Source: Luzula sylvatica (taxonomy: Eukaryota; Streptophyta; Magnoliopsida; Poales; Juncaceae). From it: a stretch of 64,000 nucleotides of DNA. The notes under the pieces are model-generated. The model had not been told where the DNA came from, searched no databases, and saw only the letters and a program-made list of their open reading frames with translations. This document shows, piece after piece, positions 1 through 9,689 of the stretch. Position numbers and translations under genes: made by a program. The stretch is from assembly GCA_946800325.1 (NCBI GenBank), contig OX326957.1:56398977-56462976 (forward strand), given 5' to 3'. Every line of letters begins with the position of its first letter. Within the stretch, counting starts at the first letter, position 1.

Positions 1-1970
1 ACTTTCATAGAGTTTGTGAAATTTGGTGAAAAGTTATATAGTAAAAGGTACGATACAAATGATCTAAAAACGCGTTATTTGAATCCCCAAAGCGTTAAAA
101 TCTTGTTTTGAATCGAAAAACAAAATTTCTTACTGTTTGTGAAATTTGGTGAAAAGTTATGTTTTAAAAGATACGATACAAATGATCTAAAAACACGTTA
201 TTTGAACTCCTGAAAACATTAAAAATCTTGTTTTGAATCGAAAAACAAACTTTCTTGGTGTTTGTGAAATTTTGTGAAAAGTTACGTAGTAAAAGATACG
301 ATACAAATAATCTAAAAACACGTTATTTGAACTCCTCAAAGCGTTAAAATCTTGTTTTGAATCGAAAAACAAACTTTCTTAGTGTTTGTAAAATTTGGTG
401 AAAAGTTATGTAGTAAAAGATACAGTACAAATGATCTTAAAACACATTATTTGAACTACTCAAAGCGTAAAAATCTTCTTTTGAATTGAAAAACAAACTT
501 TCGTAGTGTTTGTGAAATTTGGTGAAAAGTTATGTAGTAAATGATACGATACAAATGATCTAAAAACACGTTATTTGAACTCCTCAAAGCGTTAAGATCA
601 TGTTTTGAATCGAAAAACAAACTTTCTTAGTGTTTGTGCAATTTGGTGAAAAGTTATGTAGTAAAAGATACGATACAAATGATCTAAAAACTCGTTATTT
701 GTACTCCTCAAAGCGTTAAAATCTTGTTTTGAATCGAAAAACAAACTTTCTTAGTGTTTGTGAAATTTGGTGAAAAGTTATGTAGTAAAAGATACGATAC
801 AAATGATCTAAAAACACGTTATTTGAACTCCTGAAAACGTTAAAATCTTGTTTTGAATCGAAAAACAAACTTTCTTAGTGTTTGTGAAATTTGGTGAAAA
901 GTTATGTAGTAAAAGATACGATACAAATAATCTAAAAACACGTTATTTGAACTCCTCAAAGCGTTAAAATCTTGTTTTGAATCGAAAAACAAAATTTCTT
1001 AGTGTTTGTAAAATTTGGTGAAAAGTTATGTAGTAAAAGATACAATACAAATGATCTTAAAACACATTATTTGAACTCCTCAAAGCGTACAAATCTTGTT
1101 TTGAATCGAAAAACAAACTTTCTAAGTGTTTGTGAAATTTGGTGAAAAGTTATGTAGTAAAAGATACGATACAAATGATCTAAAAACACGTTATTTGAAC
1201 TCCTCAAAGCGTTAAAATCTTGTTTTGAATCGAAAAACAAACTTTCTTAGTGTTTGTGAAATTTGGTGAAAAGTTATGTAGTAAAAGATACGATACAAAT
1301 GATCTAAAAACACGTTATTTGAACTCCTGAAAACGTTAAAATCTTGTTTTGAATCGAAAAACAAACTTTCTTAGTGTTTGTGAAATTTGGTGAAAAGTTA
1401 TGTAGTAAAAGATACGATACAAATAATCTAAAAACACGTTATTTGAACTCCTCAAAGCGTTAAAATCTTGTTTTGAATCGAAAAACAAACTTTCTTAGTG
1501 TTTGTAAAATTTGGTGAAAAGTTATGTAGTAAAAGATACAATACAAATGATCTTAAAAACACATTATTTGAACTCCTCAAAGCGTAAAAATCTTATTTTG
1601 AATCGAAAAACAAACTTTCTTAGTGTTTGTGAAATTTGGTGAAAAGTTATGTAGTAAAAGATATGATACAAATGATCTAAAAACACGTTATTTGAACTCC
1701 TGAAAACGTTAAAATCTTGTTTTGAATCGAAAAACAAACTTTCTTAGTGTTTGTGAAATTTGGTGAAAAGTTATGTAGTAAAAGATACGATACAAATAAT
1801 CTAAAAACACGTTATTTGAACTCCTCAAAGCGTTAAAATCTTGTTTTGAATCGAAAAACAAACTTTCTTAGTGTTTGTAAAATTTGGTGAAAAGTTATGT
1901 AGTAAAAGATACCATACAAATGATCTTAAAACACATCATTTGAACTCCTCAAAGCGTTAAAATCTTGTTT
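1..1970 (+). repeat. Partial superunit C0 (tail only)
   Basis: Forward monomers matching 12976 to about 14880 at an offset of 12975, and 30579 onward at an offset of 30578. Shared rare variants include atatagtaaaagg, gaatccccaaagcg, gttatgttttaaaag, the extra A in gaaaacattaaaaatc, gttaagatcatg and tcttaaaaacaca. It is therefore the distal end of the same superunit seen whole further on. The paralogy ends near 1900, where this copy reads gataccatac and C1 reads gatacgatag. Confidence 0.85.
1219..1963 (+). repeat. Two consecutive trimers (basic 372 bp higher-order unit)
   Basis: Six monomers run as M1-M2-M3 twice: 1219-1342, 1343-1466, 1467-1591, then 1592-1715, 1716-1839, 1840-1963. M1 ends ctcctgaaaacgtta instead of ctcctcaaagcgtta. 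M2 has aaataatcta for aaatgatcta and so loses the GATC. M3 has gtaaaatttgg for gtgaaatttgg, gatacaata or gataccata for gatacgata, gatcttaaaacacat, and usually gcgtaaaaatc. The first M3 is 125 bp because of one extra A. The same order recurs across the window, for example 47291-47662, so the trimer is an older unit inside the larger HORs. Confidence 0.88.
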
Positions 1971-2088
1971 TGAATCGAAAAACAAACTTTCGTAGTGTTT
2001 GTAAAATTTGGTGAAAAGTTATGTAGTAAAAGATATGATACAAATGATCTAAAAACACGTTATTTGAACTCATGAAAGCGTTAAAATC

Positions 2089-2240
2089 AAAGAAAGTTTG
2101 TTTTTCGATTCAAAACAAGATTTTAACGCTTTGAAGAGTTCAAATAACGTGTTTTTAGATCGTTTGTATCGTATATTTTACTACATAACTTTTCACCAAA
2201 TTTCACAAACACTAAGAAAGATTGTTTTTCGATGCAAAAC
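2089..2240 (-). repeat. 152 bp inverted unit, copy 1
   Basis: Forward DNA ends at gttaaaatc (2088), then reverse-oriented satellite begins aaagaaagtttgttttt and runs to gatgcaaaac (2240). Forward DNA resumes with atagagtttgtg. The reverse insert takes the place of the 27 bp that would normally join the two flanks, so the net gain is 125 bp. The upstream monomer ends ctcatgaaagcg, a variant seen before all copies. This copy alone is followed by gtgaaatatggtaaaaag rather than gtgaaatttggtaaaaag. Confidence 0.92.
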
Positions 2241-3593
2241 ATAGAGTTTGTGAAATATGGTAAAAAGTTATGTAGTAAAGGATACGATACAAATGATCTA
2301 AAAACACGTTATTTGAACTCCTCAAAGCGTTAAAATCTTGTTTTGAATCTGAAAACAAACTTTCTTAGTGTTTGTGAAATTTGGTGAAAAGTTATGTAGT
2401 AAAAGATACGATACAAATGATCTAAAAACACGTTATTTGAACTCCTCAAAGCGTTAAAATCTTGTTTTAGAGTTTGTGAAATTTGGTGAAAAGTTATGTA
2501 GTAAAGGATACGATACAAATGATATAAAAACACATTATTTGAATTCCTCAAAGCGTTAAATTCTTGTTTTGAATCTAAAAACAAACTTTCATAGAGTTTG
2601 TGAAATTTGGTGAAAAGTTATGTAGTAAAAGGTACGATACAAATGATCCAAAAACACGTTATTTGAACTCCTCAAAGCGTTCAAATCTTGTTTTGAATCG
2701 AAAAACAAACTTTCTTAGTGTTTGTGAAATTTGGTGAAAAGTTATGTAGTAAAAGATACGATACAAATGATCTAAAAACACGTTTTTTGAACTCCTGAAA
2801 ACGTTAAAATCTTGTTTTGAATTTAAAAAAAAACTTTCTTAGTGTTTGTGAAATTTGGTGAAAAGTTATGTAGTAAAAGATACGATACAAATGATCTAAA
2901 AACACATTATTTGAACTCCTCAAAGCGTTAAAATCTAGTTTTGAATCGAAAAACAAACTTTCTTTGTGTTTGTAAAATTTGGTGAAAAGTTATGTAGTAA
3001 AAGATACGATACAAATGATCTTAAAACACATTATTTGAACTCCTCAAAGCGTTAAAATCTTGTTTTGAATCGAAAAACTAACTTTCGTAGTGTTTGTAAA
3101 ATTTGGTGAAAAGTTATGTAGTAAAAGATACGATAGAAATGATCTAAAAACACGTTATTTGAACTCATGAAAGCGTTAAAATCATGTTTTGAATCGAAAA
3201 ACAATCTTTCTTAGTGTTTGTGAAATTTGGTGAAAAGTTATGTAGTAAAAGATACGATACAAATGATCTAAAAACACGTTATTTGAACTCCTCAAAGCGT
3301 TAAAATCTTGTTTTGAATCGAAAAACAAACTTTCTTAGTGTTTGTGAAATTTGGTGAAAAGTTATGTATTAAAAGATACGATACAAATGATCTAAAAACA
3401 CGTTATTTGAACTCCTGAAAACGTTAAAATCTTGTTTTGAATCGAAAAACAAACTTTCTTAGTGTTTGTGAAATTTGGTGAAAAGTTATGTAGTAAAAGA
3501 TACGATACAAATAATCTAAAAACACGTTATTTGAACTCCTCAAAGCGTTAAAATTTTGTTTTGAATCGAAAAACAAACTTTCTTAGTGTTTGT
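2241..3593 (+). repeat. Forward array after inverted unit 1
   Basis: Forward monomers in cassette order: gaatctgaaaac, the 102 bp monomer, tcatagagtttg with gatccaaaaacacg, gcgttcaaatc, cacgttttttgaac, aatttaaaaaaaaac, ctttctttgtg, aaaactaactttcg, gatacgatagaaatg, ctcatgaaagcg with atcatg, gtattaaaag. The same order follows the other inverted units, so it is a fixed cassette. No other content seen. Confidence 0.85.
2461..2562 (+). repeat. 102 bp truncated monomer, copy 1
   Basis: A 22 bp deletion joins cttgtttt directly to agagtttgtg. The 102 bp length is 34 codons, so for this one monomer the reverse-strand frame stays in register, which creates an 84-codon reverse ORF at 2330-2584. This copy has the variants gaattcctc and gttaaattcttg. 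Confidence 0.92.
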
Positions 3594-4784
3594 AAAATTT
3601 GGTGAAAAGTTATGTAGTAAAAGATACAATACAAACACATTATTTGAACTCCTCAAAGCGTAAAAATCTTGTTTTGAATCGAAAAACAAACTTTCTTAGT
3701 GTTTGTGAAATTTGGTGAAAAGTTATGTAGTAAAAGATATGATACAAATGATCTAAAAACACGTTATTTGAACTCCTGAAAACGTTAAAATCTTGTTTTG
3801 AATCGAAAAACAAACTTTCTTAGTGTTTGTGAAATTTGGTGAAAAGTTATGTAGTAAAAGATACGATACAAATGATCTAAAAACACGTTATTTGAACTCC
3901 TCAAAGCGTTAAAATCTTGTTTTGAATCGAAAAACAAACTTTCTTAGTGTTTGTGAAATTTGGTGAAAAGTTATGTAGTAAAAGATACGATACAAATGAT
4001 CTAAAAACACGTTATTTGAACTCCTGAAAACGTTAAAATCTTGTTTTGAATCGAAAAACAAACTTTCTTAGTGTTTGTGAAATTTGGTGAAAAGTTATGT
4101 AGTAAAAGATACGATACAAATAATCTAAAAACACGTTATTTGAACTCCTCAAAGCGTTAAAATTTTGTTTTGAATCGAAAAACAAACTTTCTTAGTGTTT
4201 GTAAAATTTGGTGAAAAGTTATGTAGTAAAAGATACAATACAAATGATCTTAAAACACATTATTTGAACTCCTCAAAGCGTAAAAATCTTGTTTTGAATC
4301 GAAAAACAAACTTTCTTAGTGTTTGTGATATTTGGTGAAAAGTTATGTAGTAAAAGATATGATACAAATGATCTAAAAACACGTTATTTGAACTCCTGAA
4401 AACGTTAAAATCTTGTTTTGAATCGAAAAACAAACTTTCTTAGTGTTTGTGAAATTTGGTGAAAAGTTATGTAGTAAAAGATACGATACAAATAATCTAA
4501 AAACACGTTATTTGAACTCCTCAAAGCGTTAAAATCTTGTTTTGAATCGAAAAACAAACTTTCTTAGTGTTTGTAAAATTTGGTGAAAAGTTATGTAGTA
4601 AAAGATACCATACAAATGATCTTAAAACACATTATTTGAACTCCTCAAAGCGTTAAAATCTTGTTTTGAATCGAAAAACAAACTTTCGTAGTGTTTGTAA
4701 AATTTGGTGAAAAGTTATGTAGTAAAAGATATGATACAAATGATCTAAAAACACGTTATTTGAACTCATGAAAGCGTTAAAATC

Positions 4785-4936
4785 AAAGAAAGTTTGTTTT
4801 TCGATTCAAAACAAGATTTTAACGCTTTGAAGAGTTCAAATAACGTGTTTTTAGATCGTTTGTATCGTATATTTTACTACATAACTTTTCACCAAATTTC
4901 ACAAACACTAAGAAAGATTGTTTTTCGATGCAAAAC
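4785..4936 (-). repeat. 152 bp inverted unit, copy 2
   Basis: Same junctions as copy 1: gttaaaatc to aaagaaag on the left, gatgcaaaac to atagag on the right. The reverse part contains cgtttgtatcgtatatttt, a variant pair (cgtttg, tatatt) diagnostic of these units. Left flank and insert can pair around a 30-base loop (4785-4814). Confidence 0.92.
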
Positions 4937-5156
4937 ATAGAGTTTGTGAAATTTGGTAAAAAGTTATGTAGTAAAGGATACGATACAAATGATCTAAAAA
5001 CACGTTATTTGAACTCCTCAAAGCGTTAAAATCTTGTTTTGAATCTGAAAACAAACTTTCTTAGTGTTTGTGAAATTTGGTGAAAAGTTATGTAGTAAAA
5101 GGTACGATACAAATGATCTAAAAACACGTTATTTGAACTCCTCAAAGCGTTAAAAT

Positions 5157-5258
5157 CTTGTTTTAGAGTTTGTGAAATTTGGTGAAAAGTTATGTAGTAA
5201 AGGATACGATACAAATGATATAAAAACACATTATTTGAACACCTCAAAGCGTTAAAAT
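5157..5258 (+). repeat. 102 bp truncated monomer, copy 2
   Basis: Same cttgttttagagtttg deletion junction. Ends gaacacctcaaagcg, a variant shared only with the copy at 7481. The monomer after it reads gatcttaaaacacatt where other cassettes have gatccaaaaacacg, which ties it to the 2324 bp duplication. Confidence 0.92.
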
Positions 5259-7108
5259 CTTGTTTTGAATCTAAAAACAAACTTTCATAGAGTTTGTGAA
5301 ATTTGGTGAAAAGTTATGTAGTAAAAGGTACGATACAAATGATCTTAAAACACATTATTTGAACTCCTCAAAGCGTTCAAATCTTGTTTTGAATCGAAAA
5401 ACAAACTTTCTTAGTGTTTGTGAAATTTGGTGAAAAGTTATGTAGTAAAAGATACGATACAAATGATCTAAAAACACGTTTTTTGAACTCCTGAAAACGT
5501 TAAAATCTTGTTTTGAATCTAAAAAAAAACTTTCTTAGTGTTTGCGAAATTTGGTGAAAAGTTATGTAGTAAAAGATACGATACAAATGATCTAAAAACA
5601 CGTTATTTGAACTCCTCAAAGCGTTAAAATCTTGTTTTGAATCGAAAAACAAAATTTCTTAGTGTTTGTAAAATTTGGTGAAAAGTTATGTAGTAAAAGA
5701 TACCATACAAATGATCTTAAAACACATTATTTGAACTCCTCAAAGCGTAAAAATCTTGTTTTGAATCGAAAAACAAACTTTCTTAGTGTTTGTGAAATTT
5801 GGTGAAAAGTTAGGTAGTAAAAGATACGATACAAATGATCTAAAAACACGTTATTTGAACTCCTCAAAGCGTTAAAATCTTGTTTTGAATCGAAAAACAA
5901 ACTTTATTAGTGTTTGTAAAATTTGGTGAAAAGTTATGTAGTAAAAGATACAGTACAAACACATTATTTGAACTCCTCAAAGCGTAAAAATCTTGTTTTG
6001 AATCGAAAAACAAACTTTCTTAGTGTTTGTGAAATTTGGTGAAAAGTTATGTAGTAAAAGATATGATACAAATGATCTAAAAACACGTTATTTGAACTCC
6101 TGAAAACGTTAAAATCTTGTTTTGAATCGAAAAACAAACTTTCTTAGTGTTTGTGAAATTTGGTGAAAAGTTATGTAGTAAAAGATACGATACAAATGAT
6201 CTAAAAACACGTTATTTGAACTCCTCAAAGCGTTAAAATCTTGTTTTGAATCGAAAAACAAACTTTCTTAGTGTTTGTGAAATTTGGTGAAAAGTTATGT
6301 AGTAAAAGATACGATACAAATGATCTAAAAACACGTTATTTGAACTCCTGAAAACGTTAAAATCTTGTTTTGAATCGAAAAACAAACTTTCTTAGTGTTT
6401 GTGAAATTTGGTGAAAAGTTATGTAGTAAAAGATACGATACAAATAATCTAAAAACACGTTATTTGAACTCCTCAAAGCGTTAAAATTTTGTTTTGAATC
6501 GAAAAACAAACTTTCTTAGTGTTTGTAAAATTTGGTGAAAAGTTATGTAGTAAAAGATACAATACAAATGATCTTAAAACACATTATTTGAACTCCTCAA
6601 AGCGTAAAAATCTTGTTTTGAATCGAAAAACAAACTTTCTTAGTGTTTGTGATATTTGGTGAAAAGTTATGTAGTAAAAGATATGATACAAATGATCTAA
6701 AAACACGTTATTTGAACTCCTGAAAACGTTAAAATCTTGTTTTGAATCGAAAAACACACTTTCTTAGTGTTTGTGAAATTTGGTGAAAAGTTATGTAGTA
6801 AAAGATACGATACAAATAATCTAAAAACACGTTATTTGAACTCCTCAAAGCGTTAAAATCTTGTTTTGAATCGAAAAACAAACTTTCTTAGTGTTTGTAA
6901 AATTTGGTGAAAAGTTATGTAGTAAAAGATACCATACAAATGATCTTAAAACACATTATTTGAACTCCTCAAAGCGTTAAAATCTTGTTTTGAATCGAAA
7001 AACAAACTTTCGTAGTGTTTGTAAAATTTGGTGAAAAGTTATGTAGTAAAAGATATGATACAAATGATCTAAAAACACGTTATTTGAACTCATGAAAGCG
7101 TTAAAATC

Positions 7109-7260
7109 AAAGAAAGTTTGTTTTTCGATTCAAAACAAGATTTTAACGCTTTGAAGAGTTCAAATAACGTGTTTTTAGATCGTTTGTATCGTATATTTTA
7201 CTACATAACTTTTCACCAAATTTCACAAACACTAAGAAAGATTGTTTTTCGATGCAAAAC
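7109..7260 (-). repeat. 152 bp inverted unit, copy 3
   Basis: Identical junctions to copy 2, 2324 bp downstream of it, as expected for a passenger of the tandem duplication. The next reverse DNA, at 9690, shares its left junction but is the large inverted block. Confidence 0.92.
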
Positions 7261-7480
7261 ATAGAGTTTGTGAAATTTGGTAAAAAGTTATGTAGTAAAG
7301 GATACGATACAAATGATCTAAAAACACGTTATTTGAACTCCTCAAAGCGTTAAAATCTTGTTTTGAATCTGAAAACAAACTTTCTTAGTGTTTGTGAAAT
7401 TTGGTGAAAAGTTATGTAGTAAAAGGTACGATACAAATGATCTAAAAACACGTTATTTGAACTCCTCAAAGCGTTAAAAT

Positions 7481-7582
7481 CTTGTTTTAGAGTTTGTGAA
7501 ATTTGGTGAAAAGTTATGTAGTAAAGGATACGATACAAATGATATAAAAACACATTATTTGAACACCTCAAAGCGTTAAAAT
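7481..7582 (+). repeat. 102 bp truncated monomer, copy 3
   Basis: Duplicate of the copy at 5157, including gaacacctc. It lies 220 bp after the end of inverted unit 3, the same spacing as after every other 152 bp unit. Confidence 0.92.
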
Positions 7583-8241
7583 CTTGTTTTGAATCTAAAA
7601 ACAAACTTTCATAGAGTTTGTGAAATTTGGTGAAAAGTTATGTAGTAAAAGGTACGATACAAATGATCTTAAAACACATTATTTGAACTCCTCAAAGCGT
7701 TCAAATCTTGTTTTGAATCGAAAAACAAACTTTCTTAGTGTTTGTGAAATTTGGTGAAAAGTTATGTAGTAAAAGATACGATACAAATGATCTAAAAACA
7801 CGTTTTTTGAACTCCTGAAAACGTTAAAATCTTGTTTTGAATCTAAAAAAAAACTTTCTTAGTGTTTGCGAAATTTGGTGAAAAGTTATGTAGTAAAAGA
7901 TACGATACAAATGATCTAAAAACACGTTATTTGAACTCCTCAAAGCGTTAAAATCTTGTTTTGAATCGAAAAACAAAATTTCTTAGTGTTTGTAAAATTT
8001 GGTGAAAAGTTATGTAGTAAAAGATACCATACAAATGATCTTAAAACACATTATTTGAACTCCTCAAAGCGTAAAAATCTTGTTTTGAATCGAAAAACAA
8101 ACTTTCTTAGTGTTTGTGAAATTTGGTGAAAAGTTAGGTAGTAAAAGATACGATACAAATGATCTAAAAACACGTTATTTGAACTCCTCAAAGCGTTAAA
8201 ATCTTGTTTTGAATCGAAAAACAAACTTTATTAGTGTTTGT

Positions 8242-9689
8242 GAAATTTGGTGAAAAGTTATGTAGTAAAAGATACGATACAAATGATCTAAAAACACGTT
8301 ATTTGAACTCCTGAAAACGTAAAAATCTTGTTTTGAATCGAAAAACAAACTTTCTTAGTGTTTGTGAAATTTGGTGAAAAGTTATGTAGTAAAAGATACG
8401 ATACAAATAATCTAAAAACACGTTATTTGAACTCCTCAAAGCGTTAAAATCTTGTTTTGAATCGAAAAACAAACTTTCTTAGTGTTTGTAAAATTTGGTG
8501 AAAAGTTATGTAGTAAAAGATACAATACAAATGATCTTAAAACACATTATTTGAACTCCTCAAAGCGTAAAAATCTTGTTTTGAATCGAAAAACAAACTT
8601 TCTTAGTGTTTGTGAAATTTGGTGAAAAGTTATGTAGTAAAAGATAAGATACAAATGATCTAAAAACACGTTATTTGAACTCCTGAAAACGTTAAAATCT
8701 TGTTTTGAATCGAAAAACAAACTTTCTTAGTGCTTGTGAAATTTGGTGAAAAGTTATGTATTAAAAGATACGATACAAATGATCTAAAAACACGTTATTT
8801 GAACTCCTCAAAGCGTTAAAATCTTGTTTTGAATCGAAAAACAAACTTTCTTAGTGTTTGTGAAATTTGGTGAAAAATTATGTAGTAAAAGATATGATAA
8901 AAATGATAAAAAACACGTTATTTGAACTCCTCAAAGCGTTAAAATCTTGTTTTGAATCTAAAAACAAACTTTCATAGAGTTTGTGAAATTTGGTGAAAAG
9001 TTATATAGTAAAAGGTACGATACAAATGATCTAAAAATGCGTTATTTGAATCCCCAAAGCGTTAAAATCTTGTTTTGAATCGAAAAACAAAATTTCTTAG
9101 TGTTTTTGAAATTTGGTGAAAAGTTATGTTTTAAAAGATACGATACAAATGATCTAAAAACACGTTATTTGAACTCCTCAAAGCGTTAAAATCTTGTTTT
9201 GAATCGAAAAACAAACTTTCTTAGTGTTTGTGAAATTTCGTGAAAAGTTATGTAGTAAAAGATATGATACAAATGATCTAAAAACACGTTATTTGAACTC
9301 CTGAAAACGTTAAAATCTTGTTTTGAATCGAAAAACAAACTTTCTTAGTGTTTGTGAAATTTGGTGAAAAGTTATGTAGTAAAAGATACGATAAAAATAA
9401 TCTAAAAACACGTTATTTGAACTCCTCAAAGCGTTAAAATCTTGTTTTGAATCGAAAAACAAACTTTCTTAGTGTTTGTAAAATTTGGTGAAAAGTTATG
9501 TAGTAAAAGATACCATACAAATGATCTTAAAACACATTATTTGAACTCCTCAAAGCGTTAAAATCTTGTTTTGAATCGAAAAACAAACTTTCGTAGTGTT
9601 TGTAAAATTTGGTGAAAAGTTATGTAGTAAAAGATACGATACAAATGATCTAAAAACACGTTATTTGAACTCATGAAAGCGTTAAAATC
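8242..9689 (+). repeat. Forward array before large inverted block 1
   Basis: Trimer-type monomers, then a distinctive run: gtattaaaag, gaaaaattatgtag with gataaaaatgataaaaaac (1 bp shorter than usual), tcatagagtttg with atatagtaaaagg, and gaatccccaaagcg (1 bp deletion). The same run precedes blocks 2 and 3 and recurs near 44390, so it belongs to the approach to these inverted blocks. No other content seen. Confidence 0.82.

Larger units (their letters stand above)
3594..5917 (+). repeat. 2324 bp tandem duplication, copy A
   Basis: Matches 5918-8241 at an offset of 2324. Shared marks include an 11 bp deletion near 3636 (acaatacaaacacat where atgatcttaa is usual) and the ctttattagtg monomer at its right end. 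It contains inverted unit 2 and the 102 bp monomer at 5157-5258. 2324 equals 18 monomers minus 11 plus the 103 bp net effect of the inverted unit and the truncated monomer, so the indels account for the length exactly. Confidence 0.85.
5918..8241 (+). repeat. 2324 bp tandem duplication, copy B
   Basis: Second copy. It starts where ctttattagtgtttgt joins aaaatttgg and carries the 11 bp deletion near 5958 (cagtacaaacacat). The rare gttaggtagtaa at about 8135 matches 5811 in copy A at the same offset. Similarity ends at 8241, where the sequence reads gtgaaatttgg instead of gtaaaatttgg. Confidence 0.85.

Noticed and set aside
187..372. 61-codon reverse ORFs at 187-372, 13162-13347 and 30765-30950.
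   Set aside because: Produced by a monomer with one extra A (gaaaacattaaaaatc) that shifts frame past a stop. The C3 copy loses the ORF through one base change near 42605, as expected for non-coding DNA.
2089..2240. 152 bp unit as a transposon insertion (for example a MITE).
   Set aside because: It consists only of reversed satellite, has no terminal inverted repeats of its own, and replaces 27 bp rather than duplicating a target site. Local inversion or template switching fits better.
2330..2584. 84-codon reverse ORF repeated at 5026, 7350, 18033, 20491, 22949, 34145, 46190, 49392, 53834, 56665 and 61107, and on the plus strand at 11311 and 40711.
   Set aside because: Each spans a 102 bp truncated monomer (34 codons), the only place where the frame is kept from one monomer to the next. 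The peptide is the satellite translated twice, with no recognisable domain and no flanking gene signals. Its conservation is that of the repeat.
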